A DNA stretch of 64,000 nt from Platycnemis pennipes (Eukaryota > Arthropoda > Insecta > Odonata > Platycnemididae): the NCBI GenBank assembly GCA_933228895.1, contig OW121849.1, positions 122,888,849 to 122,952,848 on the forward strand, read 5' to 3'. Position 1 is the stretch's first letter. Every line of letters starts with the position of its first letter. Positions 1 to 12,304 of the stretch are shown here, piece by piece. The position numbers and the translations under genes were made by a program. The notes beneath the pieces are model-generated. The model was not told the DNA's origin and did no database searches. It saw only the letters and a list, made by a program, of their open reading frames with translations.

Positions 1-331
1 GAATTGCATGGCAAGGTCGAGTGAAGTGGTGCGGAAAGGCTGCGCCGGTTAAATGAATCGAAAGAGGTTAAGCGCGCACAGACCGCGAAGTGTCGACAAG
101 CCGAACGCTTCCACAAGCACTTCCACATTGGTAGATCGAAGCAGGAGTCTTTTCATGGCCGTGGGAATAGACTTACATACGCTCAGGCTTTGAATTTCAA
201 GAGGACGTATTAAATCAACGATGTCATTGCATTTTTCATTTTCTCGTGGATATTCAAACATTGGGAAAATGCTCTTGTAGATGATCAATGAACATTAAAT
301 TTTTTTTTATTTTCAGCGACCACACACATGG

Positions 332-559
332 CTCACCCCGATGAAGATAAAATCCCTAAGCATCAAATTAAGAGGGTTGAGACTGTTTTACGAATTCAAT
401 TCGCAATAGGAAAGGAATGTAACTTATTTTTTTACTGTCGAAAGAAAATTCGTCACAAATGTTACAGTTCCTCACTTCACATTTTCATCAATATCTACCT
501 AAATAATGACTACTCACTTAATTAAATGCTCGTATATTATTTTGCAATAGGAATACGAA
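332..559. repeat. Duplicated AT-rich segment, copy 1
   Basis: 228 bases that recur at 1149-1376 in the same orientation, same length and with most bases identical. Both start ctcaccccgatgaag and end caataggaatacgaa. No coding capacity is conserved: the small open frame in copy 1 is broken in copy 2. It is either a local segmental duplication or two copies of an unrecognised dispersed repeat. Confidence 0.8.
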
Positions 560-1148
560 TGCAACGGTGCAATGCGTTTTAACTCTTGGGCCATTATCGA
601 GCATTACTTGGTGCACGTGAATAATATCGTAATTATCAAATTTAATGAGATAATTAGGGTCTGAATCAAAAATCATCGCACTCAAACTATAACTATGGAC
701 AGTAAAAGGACAGGCCATTTCATTCTGTTCCTGATATTATTATCCTGTTCCTCAAAACCAAGCCGAATCAGCTAAATCGCGATTATTTTCATTTTCCATT
801 GATGAAATTTTAAATCTCACCACCAAAACAAAAAAAACTAGTCAGAATGAGTAATACGCCGAATTTTCCTGGATTTATACTGAAGCGTAAGGTTGTTTTA
901 CACTGACGCTTATTTTTGGAACTGTAATTACTTTAGGGACGGATGAGTTATTAAACTACATGGTGAGTGGCATTTTGATCGATGTGAGAACCTAAATCTA
1001 AAAAAATACCGTTGAAATATACAGTTTTATGATCTTTTCTGGAATACCCGAAACTGAACTATTTAAAGCTCGAGAGCCATTAATTTCCCGCGACACTGCG
1101 GCGGAAGCCTCCAAAAGACATGTTTCTGATGGAGTCTTCACATCGTAA

Positions 1149-1376
1149 CTCACCCCGATGAAGATAAAATCCCTTAGTATCAATTTAAGAGGGTTAAGAC
1201 TGTTTTACGAATTCAATTCGCAATGGGAAAGGAATTTAACTTATTTATTTATAGTCGAAAGGAAATTCGTCACAAATGTTACAGTTCCTCACTTCGTAGT
1301 GTCATCAATTAGTACATAAATAATGACTACTCACTTAATTCAATGCTCGTATATTATTTTACAATAGGAATACGAA
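1149..1376. repeat. Duplicated AT-rich segment, copy 2
   Basis: Direct partner of 332-559, 817 bases downstream. Substitutions are scattered and net indels are zero, implying an old but simple duplication. Confidence 0.8.
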
Positions 1377-1640
1377 AGTGTTATGTACATACGAATATTA
1401 GTTACGTGATGGCATAAATATTTACTTAGTTAAACTAGTTTAAATCAAAATTTAATTCCGAGTAATCTCGTTTAATCATTATTATTATAATAAACTAGGT
1501 ATTAATCCTAACATTGAGAAGATATAGCACTTGGCTCGATTTTTAAATTTTCTTTTTTTAAAATTTCATGCAGTTTATTTCCACTTGGGGTGTATTACAT
1601 TTATGGTAATAAAATTTAATTTGGTAATAATTTACGGAAA

Positions 1641-1742
1641 AGTGTTAAAAACAACTAAATATTCCGCAACAGCCTGCTTTAAGGGCCGTAAAATTTAACA
1701 TGACCTTATGTCAATCACTTTCCATCAAAGGACTCAACGCTT
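1641..1742. repeat. Second duplicated segment, copy 1
   Basis: About 100 bases starting agtgttaaaaacaactaaat and running to caacgctt. They recur at 2257-2362 with more divergence. Together with the 332/1149 pair this shows two separate direct duplications in the first 2.4 kb. Confidence 0.65.
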
Positions 1743-1957
1743 TAGAATCAGGGTAAATATACCACTCAACTATTTCTCTAAAAATCCTTTATCTTTACAT
1801 TTTAAAACTTTTAATGCCTTTTTCTCTATTTTCAGTAATTTATTGGTAATCCTGTTCAACTTTACTGATTTTTATCAGAACTTTCCTAATTAATCCAATA
1901 GCAAAGTTAAGAAAGAAATCTGTAGGAAGCTCATTCAATGTATAGTATGTATGGTAG

Positions 1958-2105
1958 TCATCATCATCAATCATCATCTTCATCAGGGTCAACAATCCTA
2001 GGATTGGTTTGACGCAGCCCTCCACTCGATTTATCTATCGGCCAACCTCTTCATGTTAACGTAGTTCCCCTCTTTCACGACCTTTACGACCTGACTATGT
2101 AACTC
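1958..2105 (-). mobile_element. LINE B, 3'-end-only copy with a 10-bp TSD
   Basis: 148 bases of the LINE B 3' end on the - strand: the ccaatcctaggattgtt terminal block and a CAT/ATC-rich tail at the low-coordinate side. It is bracketed by the perfect direct repeat tgtatggtag (1948-1957 and 2106-2115), the duplication expected from target-primed insertion of a severely 5'-truncated LINE. Confidence 0.8.
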
Positions 2106-2256
2106 TGTATGGTAGCATGGAATAATAATACTTTTGGCAATATAATGCATTGAAAAATATATCCCGTCTGTTTCACATTAATCTTCTTTCAATTTTCTTT
2201 TTTTTCATGCATAAAATATATGAGATGAACAAATTATAGCTGTAGAAGGAAGGGTT

Positions 2257-2362
2257 AGTGTTAAAAACAACTAAATATGCCGCGAATGCCGGCTTTAAGA
2301 GCGGTAAAATACCTATAACATGACATTATGTCAATCATTTTTCACAGAAAAAATTCAACGCT
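2257..2362. repeat. Second duplicated segment, copy 2
   Basis: Partner of 1641-1742, sharing the gttaaaaacaactaaatat start, the ggctttaag..cggtaaaat middle, the ttatgtcaatca block and the caacgctt end. A short LINE B insertion (1958-2105) lies between the two copies. Confidence 0.65.
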
Positions 2363-3027
2363 TGAAGGGCAAGATGGTACTTACTTACATGTTCAAATCT
2401 CACCCCAGTAGAAAAAGCAGGGACACGAAATTCCCAACATAAAGCACGAGCTTGCTGCGCCGTTTTGTTTTGCGACGCAGAAGAAGTGGACAATGAGATC
2501 GCCGTACTCCAGATTATGCGTGATACATCAAGACGCTAGTGCGAGGCGAGCTCAGAGACTGCGTGCTTTCTTGCTGCTTGGAAAGTTGGCTTTAAGTATC
2601 TTGAGGATGATAACGCGCGCGCAAAAAAAAGATACGTGTTCGAGCCCGAGAACGATCAGGAGTCATGAAACTGGCCAGGGAGAGCACGCAACATAACGCA
2701 AAATCGCGAGAGTAACTCAGGGATTGAACGCCTTGGAGAACCGTGGGGGAGGCGTGGTCGACCACTAATCCAAGATAACGCATGACCGTGGTAAAGTAGG
2801 CAGTTCGACTTTCGTTCCCCACACTCTTCCATTTCTCTCTTTTATCTTGAAAAGAGGAAGAGAAAGAGATGAAACTGGATCGGCGGCGGAGGGTGGCTGA
2901 GAGGTAAGTTACTTTATACATTATCCCCCAGCAGGTTTTTTGTTAACGTTATAGTTGACGTGAAATACACAGTAATTTAAGAAAATTTATGGAACCATAT
3001 TTTATTTTTTCCCAATTCCGCGACGCT

Positions 3028-3903
3028 CATCATCATCGGGTGCTTTCCAATCATCGACGCAAGTCGACACAAGTCAACTTGTGTCGCGTGTAGTGCTTTC
3101 CAATCAGTGTGTGTCGCTATTGTGTCAAACGCGAGTCGACACACGGTGACACACCGGTAATGGTGAGTTATTGAAAAAAGAAAGAAGGACGGCGCAAGCT
3201 CTAAATCACAATACGTCTGCAAAAGGCATATTGAAAATAACCGATAATTCAGAACAAATGTTTAAGTTAAATATTTTCTTAATTAATCATCCTACAACTC
3301 ATTTTTCTGTTCATAACTCAAATAGAAGGAAGCTCCTGATTTCCTTCCCACAAAAACGCACCAATTACGAGTCCCCGTGAAAGTCCTTAGCGCATCAGCT
3401 ACTGCGCATCTGAAACTTGCTTTCCATTCGTGAAGACACAAGTCGACTTGAGTTTCCGCGAGTTAACTCAAGACGACGCATGAGTCGCTTGAATGGAAAG
3501 CACCCATCATCATCATTGGTCAACAATTCTAGGATTGGTTTGACGCAGCTTTCCACTCGATTCTTCTATCGGCCAACCTTTTCATTGTGACGTAATTCTT
3601 CTCTCTTATATCCTTCACAACCTGTTCCATGTATCTCATACGAGGCCTGCCTTTTCCAATCTTTCCGTTCACTTTTCCCTCGACGATAGTCTTCATCAGG
3701 CCATCGTGTCTCAAGATATGGCCGATTAAGTTTTCCCTTCTTCTTTTTAGAGTTGTCAGGAGACTTCTCTTTTCTCCTACTCTTCTTAGCACTTCCTCGT
3801 TACTTACTCGGTCGATCCATTTAATCTTCAGCATTCTTCTGTAGCACCACATTTCAAATGCTTCTACCCTTTTCTTCTCCGCTGCTGTCACCGACGCTGC
3901 TGC
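3028..3903 (-). mobile_element. LINE B, 5'-truncated copy with reverse-transcriptase C-terminus
   Basis: The - strand frame at 3891-3529 encodes the C-terminal region of a LINE polyprotein: FEMWCYRRMLKIKW, VLRRVGEKR, LIGHILRHDGLMKTIVEGKV and GKGRPRMRYMEQV. The 3' terminus (caatcctagaattg, then ATGATG repeats) points to low coordinates. The perfect 11-bp repeat tccgcgacgct at 3017-3027 and 3904-3914 marks the insertion. A 468-bp MITE sits inside its tail. The reverse-transcriptase catalytic domain is missing because of 5' truncation. The C-terminus resembles the 'endonuclease-reverse transcriptase' proteins common in arthropod databases; the clade is not assignable from this piece. Confidence 0.85.
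3038..3505. mobile_element. 468-bp MITE nested in the tail of LINE B
   Basis: Ends are inverted: gggtgctttccaatc on the left and the complement of gggtgctttccattc on the right. The subterminal regions are rich in gtcgac/acaagtcgac motifs. It has split the CATCAT tail of the LINE B copy; because the target is a trinucleotide repeat the exact TSD cannot be read. No coding region. Family unknown. Confidence 0.65.
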
Positions 3904-3914
3904 TCCGCGACGCT

Positions 3915-4713
3915 ATTTGAAGAAAAGCTCATTTAATGGAATAAAATTAGGATTTCCAAGTTCTCCAGCTGCGCCGTCAAACCTAGCTAAATCCTATGCC
4001 TATTCCTAGAACAAGCACTATATCTCCGAGGCGAGAATCCAATCAGCAATCTAAAGGGTTTTCAGGTGCACGCGTTTCTGATCTATCACATAATTATATT
4101 CAATTCAATCACCATCTGTCTATAGGTAATCTGTCAATCTGAATGAGAAGCAGAGGAATCAAAACGTGCTAGGCCGCACTCTCATTCTTATGTGAGATAT
4201 GCAAGCAGGAATTGTGTCGTCTATTTTCTTAGACACTCTGAAAGCCTTAGGTTTGGATATTAATAAGAATAAGTCATCTTCATTCCGGAAGAGAATGAAA
4301 AATTATAGTTTCTTCTTTTACCCACCCTCTCGATAAACTTATATAAATAGGAAAATCAAGTAATGTATGTACATGAAGTGGGTGAATTTTACTAAGCTAA
4401 GATTCAGGTAGAAATACTAGTGGAAAAAGCATGGGTTGAAGACTGATGCTCCAAACGATAAAAATCCGTAGCAGGAGAGTACCTACCCACACAGGTAGGG
4501 AGACAGACTTCTCAAGACCTAGAATATAGATGAGAAGCAGAAAAATCTCTCGTAAGTGTCCGGTCATCAAGTGCTTCCCGCACTTAATAAATGTTGAAAG
4601 TGCAACTACAGAAAAAAATACAGTACGTGCCACCAACCAGTTGTTTATTTTTCATGCATTTAGGACTAAGAGGGAAGAGTAGAGGAATCAAGAAGGATAA
4701 AGGAAATACTCGC
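3915..4713. other. No gene recognised
   Basis: AT-rich sequence between the LINE B target duplication and the first 537-bp element. The open frames are short and unrecognisable on both strands. Confidence 0.5.
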
Positions 4714-5250
4714 AATTTGGTCGTTTACCATATTCTTTTTATTGCCGTATCTGATAGAGTTTGTAAAATAAAAAGACCCGTATTTTTCCGTTTTTTGATC
4801 CGTCAATTATTTCCCAAGTTATAAGCGGCGAAAAACTGATGTCTTTAACCCTTTCGGAAAAGTGGGCGTGGTGCAACCTCTGACGTATATCGACTTCGTC
4901 CAGTCACAACTGAGCCCGCGAAGCTACTTTTCCTTATCGCAAAGGGTGGGACACAGCTGACTCTGCCAATAGGACAGTTGCGACAGCATCTGTGCGAGCA
5001 GACCTTCCGAGAATCCCCCTCCACTCCCTTCTCCTCCCCTAAAAGTAGCCAAGAACGGGAGGAAAATGACGTCAATGTTACCACAGCAGCATTTTCGGTG
5101 GGCATCACCTTTTGCTTATTTACATTTTTTATTTATGAGTGAATGGTTTTGGCTAGAAGATTAATTTTTTCACTAAAATTCTTTTTTCATTTCCATCTAA
5201 CGATTTTGTGTACAAAATTGAGATTTCGGTTCCGAGTAAACGCCCCCATT
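4714..5250 (+). repeat. 537-bp dispersed element, copy 1 (short terminal inverted repeats)
   Basis: Starts aatttggtcgtttac and ends gagtaaacgcccccatt; the ends are imperfect inverted repeats of about 15 bases. The same unit recurs at 53290-53826 (same strand, identical length) and 32075-32605 (opposite strand). Shared internal blocks include cgtcaattatttc, ttataagcggcg, gtgggcgtggtgcaacctc and cacagctgactctgccaat. There is no conserved reading frame, so it is probably a non-autonomous DNA transposon. Confidence 0.8.
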
Positions 5251-7270
5251 GTGAAGCTTTCTACTGTAGGTATTGTTTCTCACTTCAAAGACATAAAAAG
5301 AAGACAATACAGCTTTCTTCTTCTTCCTCCATGAATTTGATTTTGTTTTATGAAAAAAATTATTTCTGGATTAGGAAAGATTTAAAGTAGGATTGAATTA
5401 CAATTTTGCGCTGGTATGATTTGTTGTACAGTTGAATTATGTATTTATTAAATTGTTGATGTTTATATTAAATATTTAATAATTTCTACAATTCAAATTG
5501 TTCAAATTTCCATGGCGTATCTCTAAGATTTTTTCGTCACATTCAATACCTACTTGATTGTTCATATGTAGTTAGTTTGTTATGTTGAATCAAATCCTTT
5601 AGCCAGCGGGAAATAGTAGGAAGTGATTTTACATCAGCTAGGACCTTTGGAGGACTGATGGGGTTTATAAAGTTGGGAGTCTGGAGTATGAGGACAGTGG
5701 GATGTTGGTGAGTTATTTTTGTCAGAAAATGTTGAGGAAAGGAGGTCAGGAGGACCAACGTGGATGATGCATTGATGATTTTTAAACTCTCAGTGCTTTT
5801 AATTTGCAGGGAATCGATAAGAGCTACGAATGCTTTATGCAGAGTTATGCAATTCACTCTTATTTCAAACTAACATAGAAAGAGGAAGTTTGGGTTGTTT
5901 CAGATGGTCACTTTTTAATCGCAGGCTTGCATGGCGTAATTTTAACCCACTTTATATCACATAGTGGCGTGGCTCAAACCTTGACGGCAGCAAATCAACC
6001 TCTCTCTCTCTCCGTCCCTCCTTAGTGAGTGCCGAGCGTGGGATAGAAGAGACCACCACGCCACCTGGCCGAGATAAGACGTGGAGGATAGGGTTTGGGC
6101 GGGATTCAAGATAGTTGCGGAAGGAGGAGGCGGAGTTTCCGTTCGAGCAATTAAATTCCACGGGTGGATAAGCGTTGGGAGAGGGGCCGGAAAAACAATA
6201 TTTCAACCTGGAATCGAGTCCAAAGAGCGGGCATCCTCTATTACTGCGAGGGAGGATTCGTGGAAGGAAGGTGATTAATCCGTGAGGCCGGAGTGTGCTA
6301 CATGCATATTCATTCACAGGTATTTGAGTAGGTACCTGAATTGATACATGAGTACTTAGATCAGTCCATGAGTCCTGTGGCCCGAGTTTTGAATCTTTAG
6401 TTACTCAACGAACAAATATTGACGTTTTCGTTACCAACGAAAACGTCATATATTGTTGTCAACGTGGATAAACGAATAACTTGAAACGAATAACGTTATC
6501 ATAACGACAAAATTTCATTCGTTATAGCGTAACGAAAGATTCAAGACTTGGTCCCCTGAAGAACACTCCACAAAGCGCCCAAATAGTCACATGCCACTGT
6601 CGGGGTGAAAATCCAGCACTCTAGCCACCATACCAACCGCATCCTCAGGTTCTCCTATTAAGGGATATCAGTAAACCTGTGCGAAATTTTCGCATATTCA
6701 ACCTTCAATAATGATTTTCCATTCTAAATTATTGAGATGATTCAACCAAAATCATTTATTCTTTAGTTAGGTTGTTGAAGTGAAAGAGTTCTAGATGTAT
6801 ATACAAAAAATAGAAAATATAGTTACTTAGTGTGCATGTTATTACAATTTGCAATACCTCCTATTTTTTATATATTTGCACGAATGAAAGCAATATACAT
6901 GTCTACTGCACCAATAATAATTTCTAATTCATCGTTTATTTACAAAGTCTCCATGGTTCTTGAGTTACACTTTTACCTCAAAGATTTTTCTTTTATATAA
7001 AATTATGAGGAAACAACGTGTGTTAGCGTAAACCGAGTGTGCTTTGTCAGAGATCTGTAATATATCGTACATACTGATAACTTATTCATCGCTCTAAGCA
7101 TTGTATTAGTTGATAAAAAGGAATGTTGGCTACAGAAATAATACCTGCATTTAACAAGTTAGTCCCCCTTGTTTTTATTCGGGTACGTTCTCATAGAGGT
7201 ACGCATGCACTCAATCAGGTACTCATCTATCCGTAAGGTTACTCGACCACCTATGAATGAGTAACACACT
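5251..7270. other. No gene recognised; one hairpin
   Basis: Mostly AT-rich. The 6000-6300 part is GC-richer with short overlapping open frames but no recognisable protein or splice pattern. A hairpin at 6421-6447 is listed separately. Confidence 0.4.
6421..6447. repeat. Perfect 12-bp inverted repeat, 3-base loop
   Basis: gacgttttcgtt and its exact complement are separated by acc, with weaker pairing continuing outside. The next 100 bases repeat cgaataac/taacga motifs, so this may be one end of a degenerate repeat. Confidence 0.6.
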
Positions 7271-7274
7271 CCCA

Positions 7275-7500
7275 CCAGCGAAGCATCGGGGTGCCCCTAA
7301 ACGGAGGGAAGGAGCGGTCGTATGACGGCGAGGGCGGAGTGGACGTGGGAGGGAGCGGAGGCCGGATGTCCTCGTGTCCGTTATATTTCCACGCTCACGC
7401 GCGCGGGAGTGATGGAGGGTTGGGAAGCACGTCTCTTTCACCCCGCCTCCTTATCCCCGCTTAACCCCTCCCGAGTATTTATGCCCGCGGTATGATAACT
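7275..7500. other. GC/CpG-rich island of unknown role
   Basis: A short stretch rich in CpG (for example gtgaccgcgcag nearby) within AT-rich DNA. It is followed by a TATA-like tatttatg at about 7476 and a tcagtc initiator-like word at about 7525. The spacing is longer than the usual 30 bases. It could be a promoter or 5' exon of a gene such as the light-chain gene downstream, but nothing proves it. Confidence 0.2.
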
Positions 7501-8589
7501 TACGGAACGTGGGAGGTATCATTTTCAGTCGTGACCGCGCAGAAATAAAACGGTAATCTCACGTAAAATTTTCCCAAGCCGTACCATCGAGGGAGTCAAA
7601 TGTCTAGGGAAGCCAAGGTCCAAACCTCACGACTTTACTCGAGTCATACAAGGCTATGCCATTTCGTTCCTTTATCGCTTTTGAGTTTTAATCGTTTCGA
7701 GTTTTAATCGTCTCTTATCCCTATTAATTTTGCTTTACGAACGAATACTGTGTGGAAATAGATGTAGGTCACACATTTTATAGAATAAGGCAGTTTTTTC
7801 CAAGAGTCCTATAGATTATCCCTAAACGGAAATAGCGAAAGATGGAGAGCACAAGACTAAATCTACATAAAGAAATTTCATTGAATTAAGTCGTTTTAAA
7901 CTGAAATTCTTGAAATAGTAGAAACGATCTTGAAACAGCGGTTTTTACATTTTTCTCTAAAAATTGTACGAAGACGCTACTGGCAAACTGTTTATTGATG
8001 CTTTATTTTTAACTAATTGACATTTATTTTTAAGCAGCCATTCTTCATCTATTGATATCTTTTCATGAGGTAGAGAAGCCGAGTTAACGGAGTAAAGAAG
8101 AGACAAAGTTTAGGCCCTAAAATGCATAAATTAATCCCCCCACAAAAGTTTTAATTCACCAATTTAGGAGAGTTTTCGTCATGATTGGATTAGCAGATGG
8201 AAAAGAATGTGATATGAAAGGAGACGATAAAAGGAAATAATTAAGCAGAAATTATTCCATTCAAGTATTCACTTGTCTTTTTACATGTGACTTAGAGAAA
8301 GAATGCTTTATATATTAATCTCGTGATGAAGTCCACTAATTATGAATGAAATTCCAAGCAGCGGAATTAACCTGGGATTAAGCAACGTTGACAAAATAAA
8401 GTGCTCATAAAAGATGCATACTTAACGCGCAGTACTGTTTATTTGTACAAAAAATCTATACAAGGATTTTGCTGGCTTTCAATGCACAGTTTTACTTATT
8501 ACTACCCCCTCTTATCATTGTGCCAATGTATGAAGAAAATCCCTTATAACTCTATTCCAAAAGTTTTAATACTCCTTACAAATGATATA

Positions 8590-8833
8590 TTAGTCGAACG
8601 AGTCCAAATAATCGGACATACCTTGAGGCAGAACGAATTAGTTAGAAATATAATAGAAGGGAAAATTTAAGGAAAGGTCTCGCGAGGAAGACCAAGGGAC
8701 AGATATATAGGGCAAATAAAGAAGGACGTGAAAGAGGTGAGAACCAGGGCGTGATGTAATTAACACTGAATAGGGTAGAATGGAGGGCTGCAGTAAACCA
8801 ATCCTAGGATTGAGATACTGATGATGATGAGTC
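8590..8833 (+). mobile_element. LINE B, decayed 3' fragment
   Basis: The + strand reads a damaged version of the LINE B C-terminus (HTLRQNELVRNIIEGKI against HILRHDGLMKTIVEGKV). It then runs to ggagggctgcagtaaaccaatcctaggattg and ends in gatgatgatga. Stops and frameshifts show it is dead. The ggtagaatggagggctgcag variant matches the LINE at 55.3 kb rather than the other copies. Confidence 0.7.
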
Positions 8834-9099
8834 CAACTATTCATCGTTCTGGAAATGGAGGCAAAATGGAATCGGTGACCGGCTGGTAAATATCTATAAT
8901 AGTTCAACGGTTTAATTTAGCTTCTAATTGGTTGAAAAATGATCTGTTATTGCTCATCAACACAATCACAGGTAGCAATAAACTATCACGTGCGATGAGT
9001 TCCATTTTCCATAACAATATCGCTAACAAAATACGCTCGACTTTCTCAGGTTGGAGTAAAGGGCTGGATAAAATGAGAATTAGTCCGTGCAAGCGCACT

Positions 9100-9540
9100 T
9101 ATTTAAGTGCTCCGCTTATAGAGGCCGAGAGGCTTTCCTGGAACACGACCCACCGCCCGAAGAAATCTCTGGCTACTCCATGGCCGCGAACCTTGATCCT
9201 CATGCCACAATATTATGTTACGAGAGCCACGTCAAGTGTGTCTCCTATTTGGGGAGCGCCTCCCTCCCTCCAACAACCGCCCTCGCTTTTCCTCCCTCCT
9301 CGCCGCTTCCCGTTTGTATTTTATTTTCGTATTTTCCTTCCTCTTTCAGCTCTCCGACATTCCTTCCCTCCCCCGCCCCTTTGCAAAGGGAACGCGCAGT
9401 CATTCAGGAGTGCCAACACGTCCTACGACTCACACACACACTCACCCCCTTCTCGGCAAACCCTTTCCGTCTGTCCAATTTCACCCCCACCTAAACGAGT
9501 GATTTAGGAGTTTCTTTTTCCGTGAACTCCGTTGCACGTG
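9100..9540. other. C-rich stretch with overlapping open frames, no gene recognised
   Basis: CT/CCTCC-rich sequence gives open frames up to 191 codons in several registers at once, which is what low-complexity pyrimidine-rich DNA does. No domain or splice-supported exon was found. Confidence 0.4.
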
Positions 9541-12228
9541 TAGTCCGAACTCATCGTCGGACTCGCGCTCAGCATACCATCGGCATTAGCACCCATTTTA
9601 GTTCTACGACATTGAGTGGATCAGTATATGAATGGGTCGTAAAATCCTGGTTTCCAAGACGACAGCATCACATCGCAGTAAACAGTACGTGAGTTGCATA
9701 ACGAGATTTATAAATCTTGAATAAGTGGCCAAAAATGTAGGTTAACCTGTATACGAGCAGAGAAAACACATTGGGCTACATGTGGCGATCACCCCTATTT
9801 TATTCGGTTTACATCCTGCATTAATCATTGCAAAATACAAATTTTATGCGGCGTATGCTTGGGTCCTGAAGGGGTAAAGGGGTATATCCACCTATATCTG
9901 CGGCTCACAGCCTTTTTTTTCACTTGCGTACCCCTCAGCGGTCTATTTCCCTAATCTATGCCCCTAATCTTTATACAACTGCTGTCCAATTGCAGTTTAT
10001 ATCCGTAGTGAAGTTACTAACATTATGATTATTCATTCGTCGATAATGCAATGCCGGATGTTTTCCCATTACTCGATGTGAATAGTCCCAGAACGAAGGT
10101 TCTTTCTGTTACTTTTACCATCGCTAAACTTTCTTCGCGTGTACTTAAATCACCTAAGGCGTATCCGCTACCTAGGCTGGGAATCGCTGGCCTATGTGAA
10201 TACGGTGAGCCGGATTCCGAACTTCAGTTTTCGAGGAAACGATGTTGGGCACTTATAGGAGCTGCACACGAAACATTTATAAATCTGTTTCAGGCGCCTC
10301 ACACAATATCGAGTCGTTATTCTTCAACAGTGGCTATACCAAGGTCATGATAACAGATCCAACTGTTCTCCCGCCAAAATCTGTGGTCTAATCGAGCAAG
10401 GACTGCTCGTTGCCGAGTTCCCATTATGACGACATAGTGACGTCACGGTATAGATTTTGTGCGTTGATTGAGAAGCAATTGTAATTTTATGAAATTTATT
10501 ACTTCCCCTTATTAGGTCTTTCAATGCCACTACGCTACACCCAGTTATTTTTTCGAAGCTTGAGAAAACTTACTGAATAAGACACTAGACTTTATTCAAG
10601 TAACAAGGTTAAGTTGTCATTTTCAAGGCTTGATAAAGCCGATTACGTCTTTACTGAGGCCATAATTCAGAGATGTCAGGTTTTATGGTTCAAAATGTAC
10701 GCCGGGAAAAATCGAGTTCCCACTTTCCTCGTCGAATTAAAGAGGAGGCTTACTTAAAAAATTGGTTCCATCCATAAAACTAGAAAGATGAGTACCAACT
10801 CCTTAACCGTTAGTTTTAAGTCCACCCTACATTCCAAGTGGCCTCTGACTTGAAGAAGAGGTTTTACAAATTGATTACGAGGGATGCATTAGCCTCCTCT
10901 TAGAGATGGGTGCCAAGAAGCTCAGAATATTACTCCCCATGCGTGAAACACTCATAAAACTGGTGAAATACTAAATTTGAAATAAATTAAATCAGTTCAC
11001 TGATAACTTTGGGGAATTCCATGTTGAAAATATAATTATTCACAACTTTTACAACCACAATAAAATTGAAAGCTCACGACCCAGGTTTTGGCGCTAAGCA
11101 CCGTCGTAAGATGATTTTTTGAACTTGATGTGTTATGAAAACGTAATTCGTCAGAATCGAGAGCTGAGAGAAGAAAAATCTTGCTAATACAGGGACTAGA
11201 TCTCAGAATTCGGGAATTTAAATGATTAATCTGACCATCGCACCAAACTAATATCAAATTCATAGGAAAATTTCGGATCTGCAGGATTAGGAGTCGAGTG
11301 CAGGAGAGGAGAAAGAAGAAATGGCCTAGAATGCTAATTGGATCCTCGCACGTGCGGAAGGTAACTAGCCGTCAATGGACTTACGCCTGAAATATAATAA
11401 ACTCAAGTTTATTATGATTCAGGTGAGGATATAATTGCAGTGATTGAATTCTTAGTTTAAATAGTCTTGGGGTGATTGTGCTCGAAATATTTGCTTTACT
11501 ACTTTAAAGAGACTGAATCCGTTGAACGAAGAGTAAGAAAGTGGTCCAGTGAAAAAATAAGGGCTGAAATTATTTCGGATAGGCAAGGATTTATTTGAGG
11601 TATGAAACCAGCAGTTAGGAGCCAAATAATAAAGCTGTGATTTCAGAGCATAATAAAATTATAAATAAAGTATCAGATATTGCAAAAAACTTACGTCCAT
11701 GAGTTATTACTCGGCTATCGGAAGGATTTGGAATCTCTGGATAATAGTAGTTCGTTCGCCTAATGGAATTCAGTTGATAAATTATATTCCACAAGTTTAA
11801 GGCTGATATTATAAATTTATTTCCACTTCATATTACGTTAGATGTACAGAAAGTGGTGAAAAATTAAGTGAGAACATTAGTCACATCGAAAATTTCACTA
11901 ATTAATGTCTTCCACGCACAATTCGCAACCACGATGTAACCAGGGACTAAAAAATTCCAATAATAACTCCACTCTTCTCATTTGCCTTTTCTCCAAGGCG
12001 TTTGTATTCATTTCTTATGCATCTCTTCTATGCCACCGTAAAGGAATGCTATGCGTCTGTTACACACTGTACACGGAAGAAGTCATCAAAGGTGAAGTTT
12101 CACACATGACACACCGTTTGTGGAAATTATGGAAAGGAGCTCGCGGGTGACAAATGAGGGATTGAGAGTTGATTCGGAAAAAAATGAAACACCCCTACTT
12201 TTTTTTTCATCTGACGCATAATAGGAGA
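9541..12228. other. No gene recognised
   Basis: Mixed AT-rich sequence upstream of the light-chain exons. I looked for an N-terminal light-chain exon (ending in an EFKE-like sequence with a GT donor) and did not find one. No repeat family from elsewhere in the window is obvious here. Confidence 0.4.
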
Positions 12229-12230
12229 AG

Positions 12231-12266
12231 AGACGAGTTTATCTCAATGCCGAGATAAACTCGTCT
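12231..12266. repeat. Perfect 15-bp inverted repeat, 6-base loop
   Basis: agacgagtttatctc and its exact complement flank aatgcc. It lies just before the broken SINE 1 copy. Possibly an end of a small foldback element. Confidence 0.65.
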
Positions 12267-12304
12267 TTTCTTCTTCATATTGGTACAATTTAGGGTTAAT
12301 GCTC

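Noticed and set aside
5952..6317. 121-codon - strand frame
   Set aside because: No recognisable content, overlaps an open frame on the other strand, and no splice or start context.
8932..9507. 191-codon open frame on the + strand
   Set aside because: Pyrimidine-rich, open in several frames at once, and contains no recognisable domain. It looks like low-complexity sequence rather than a gene.
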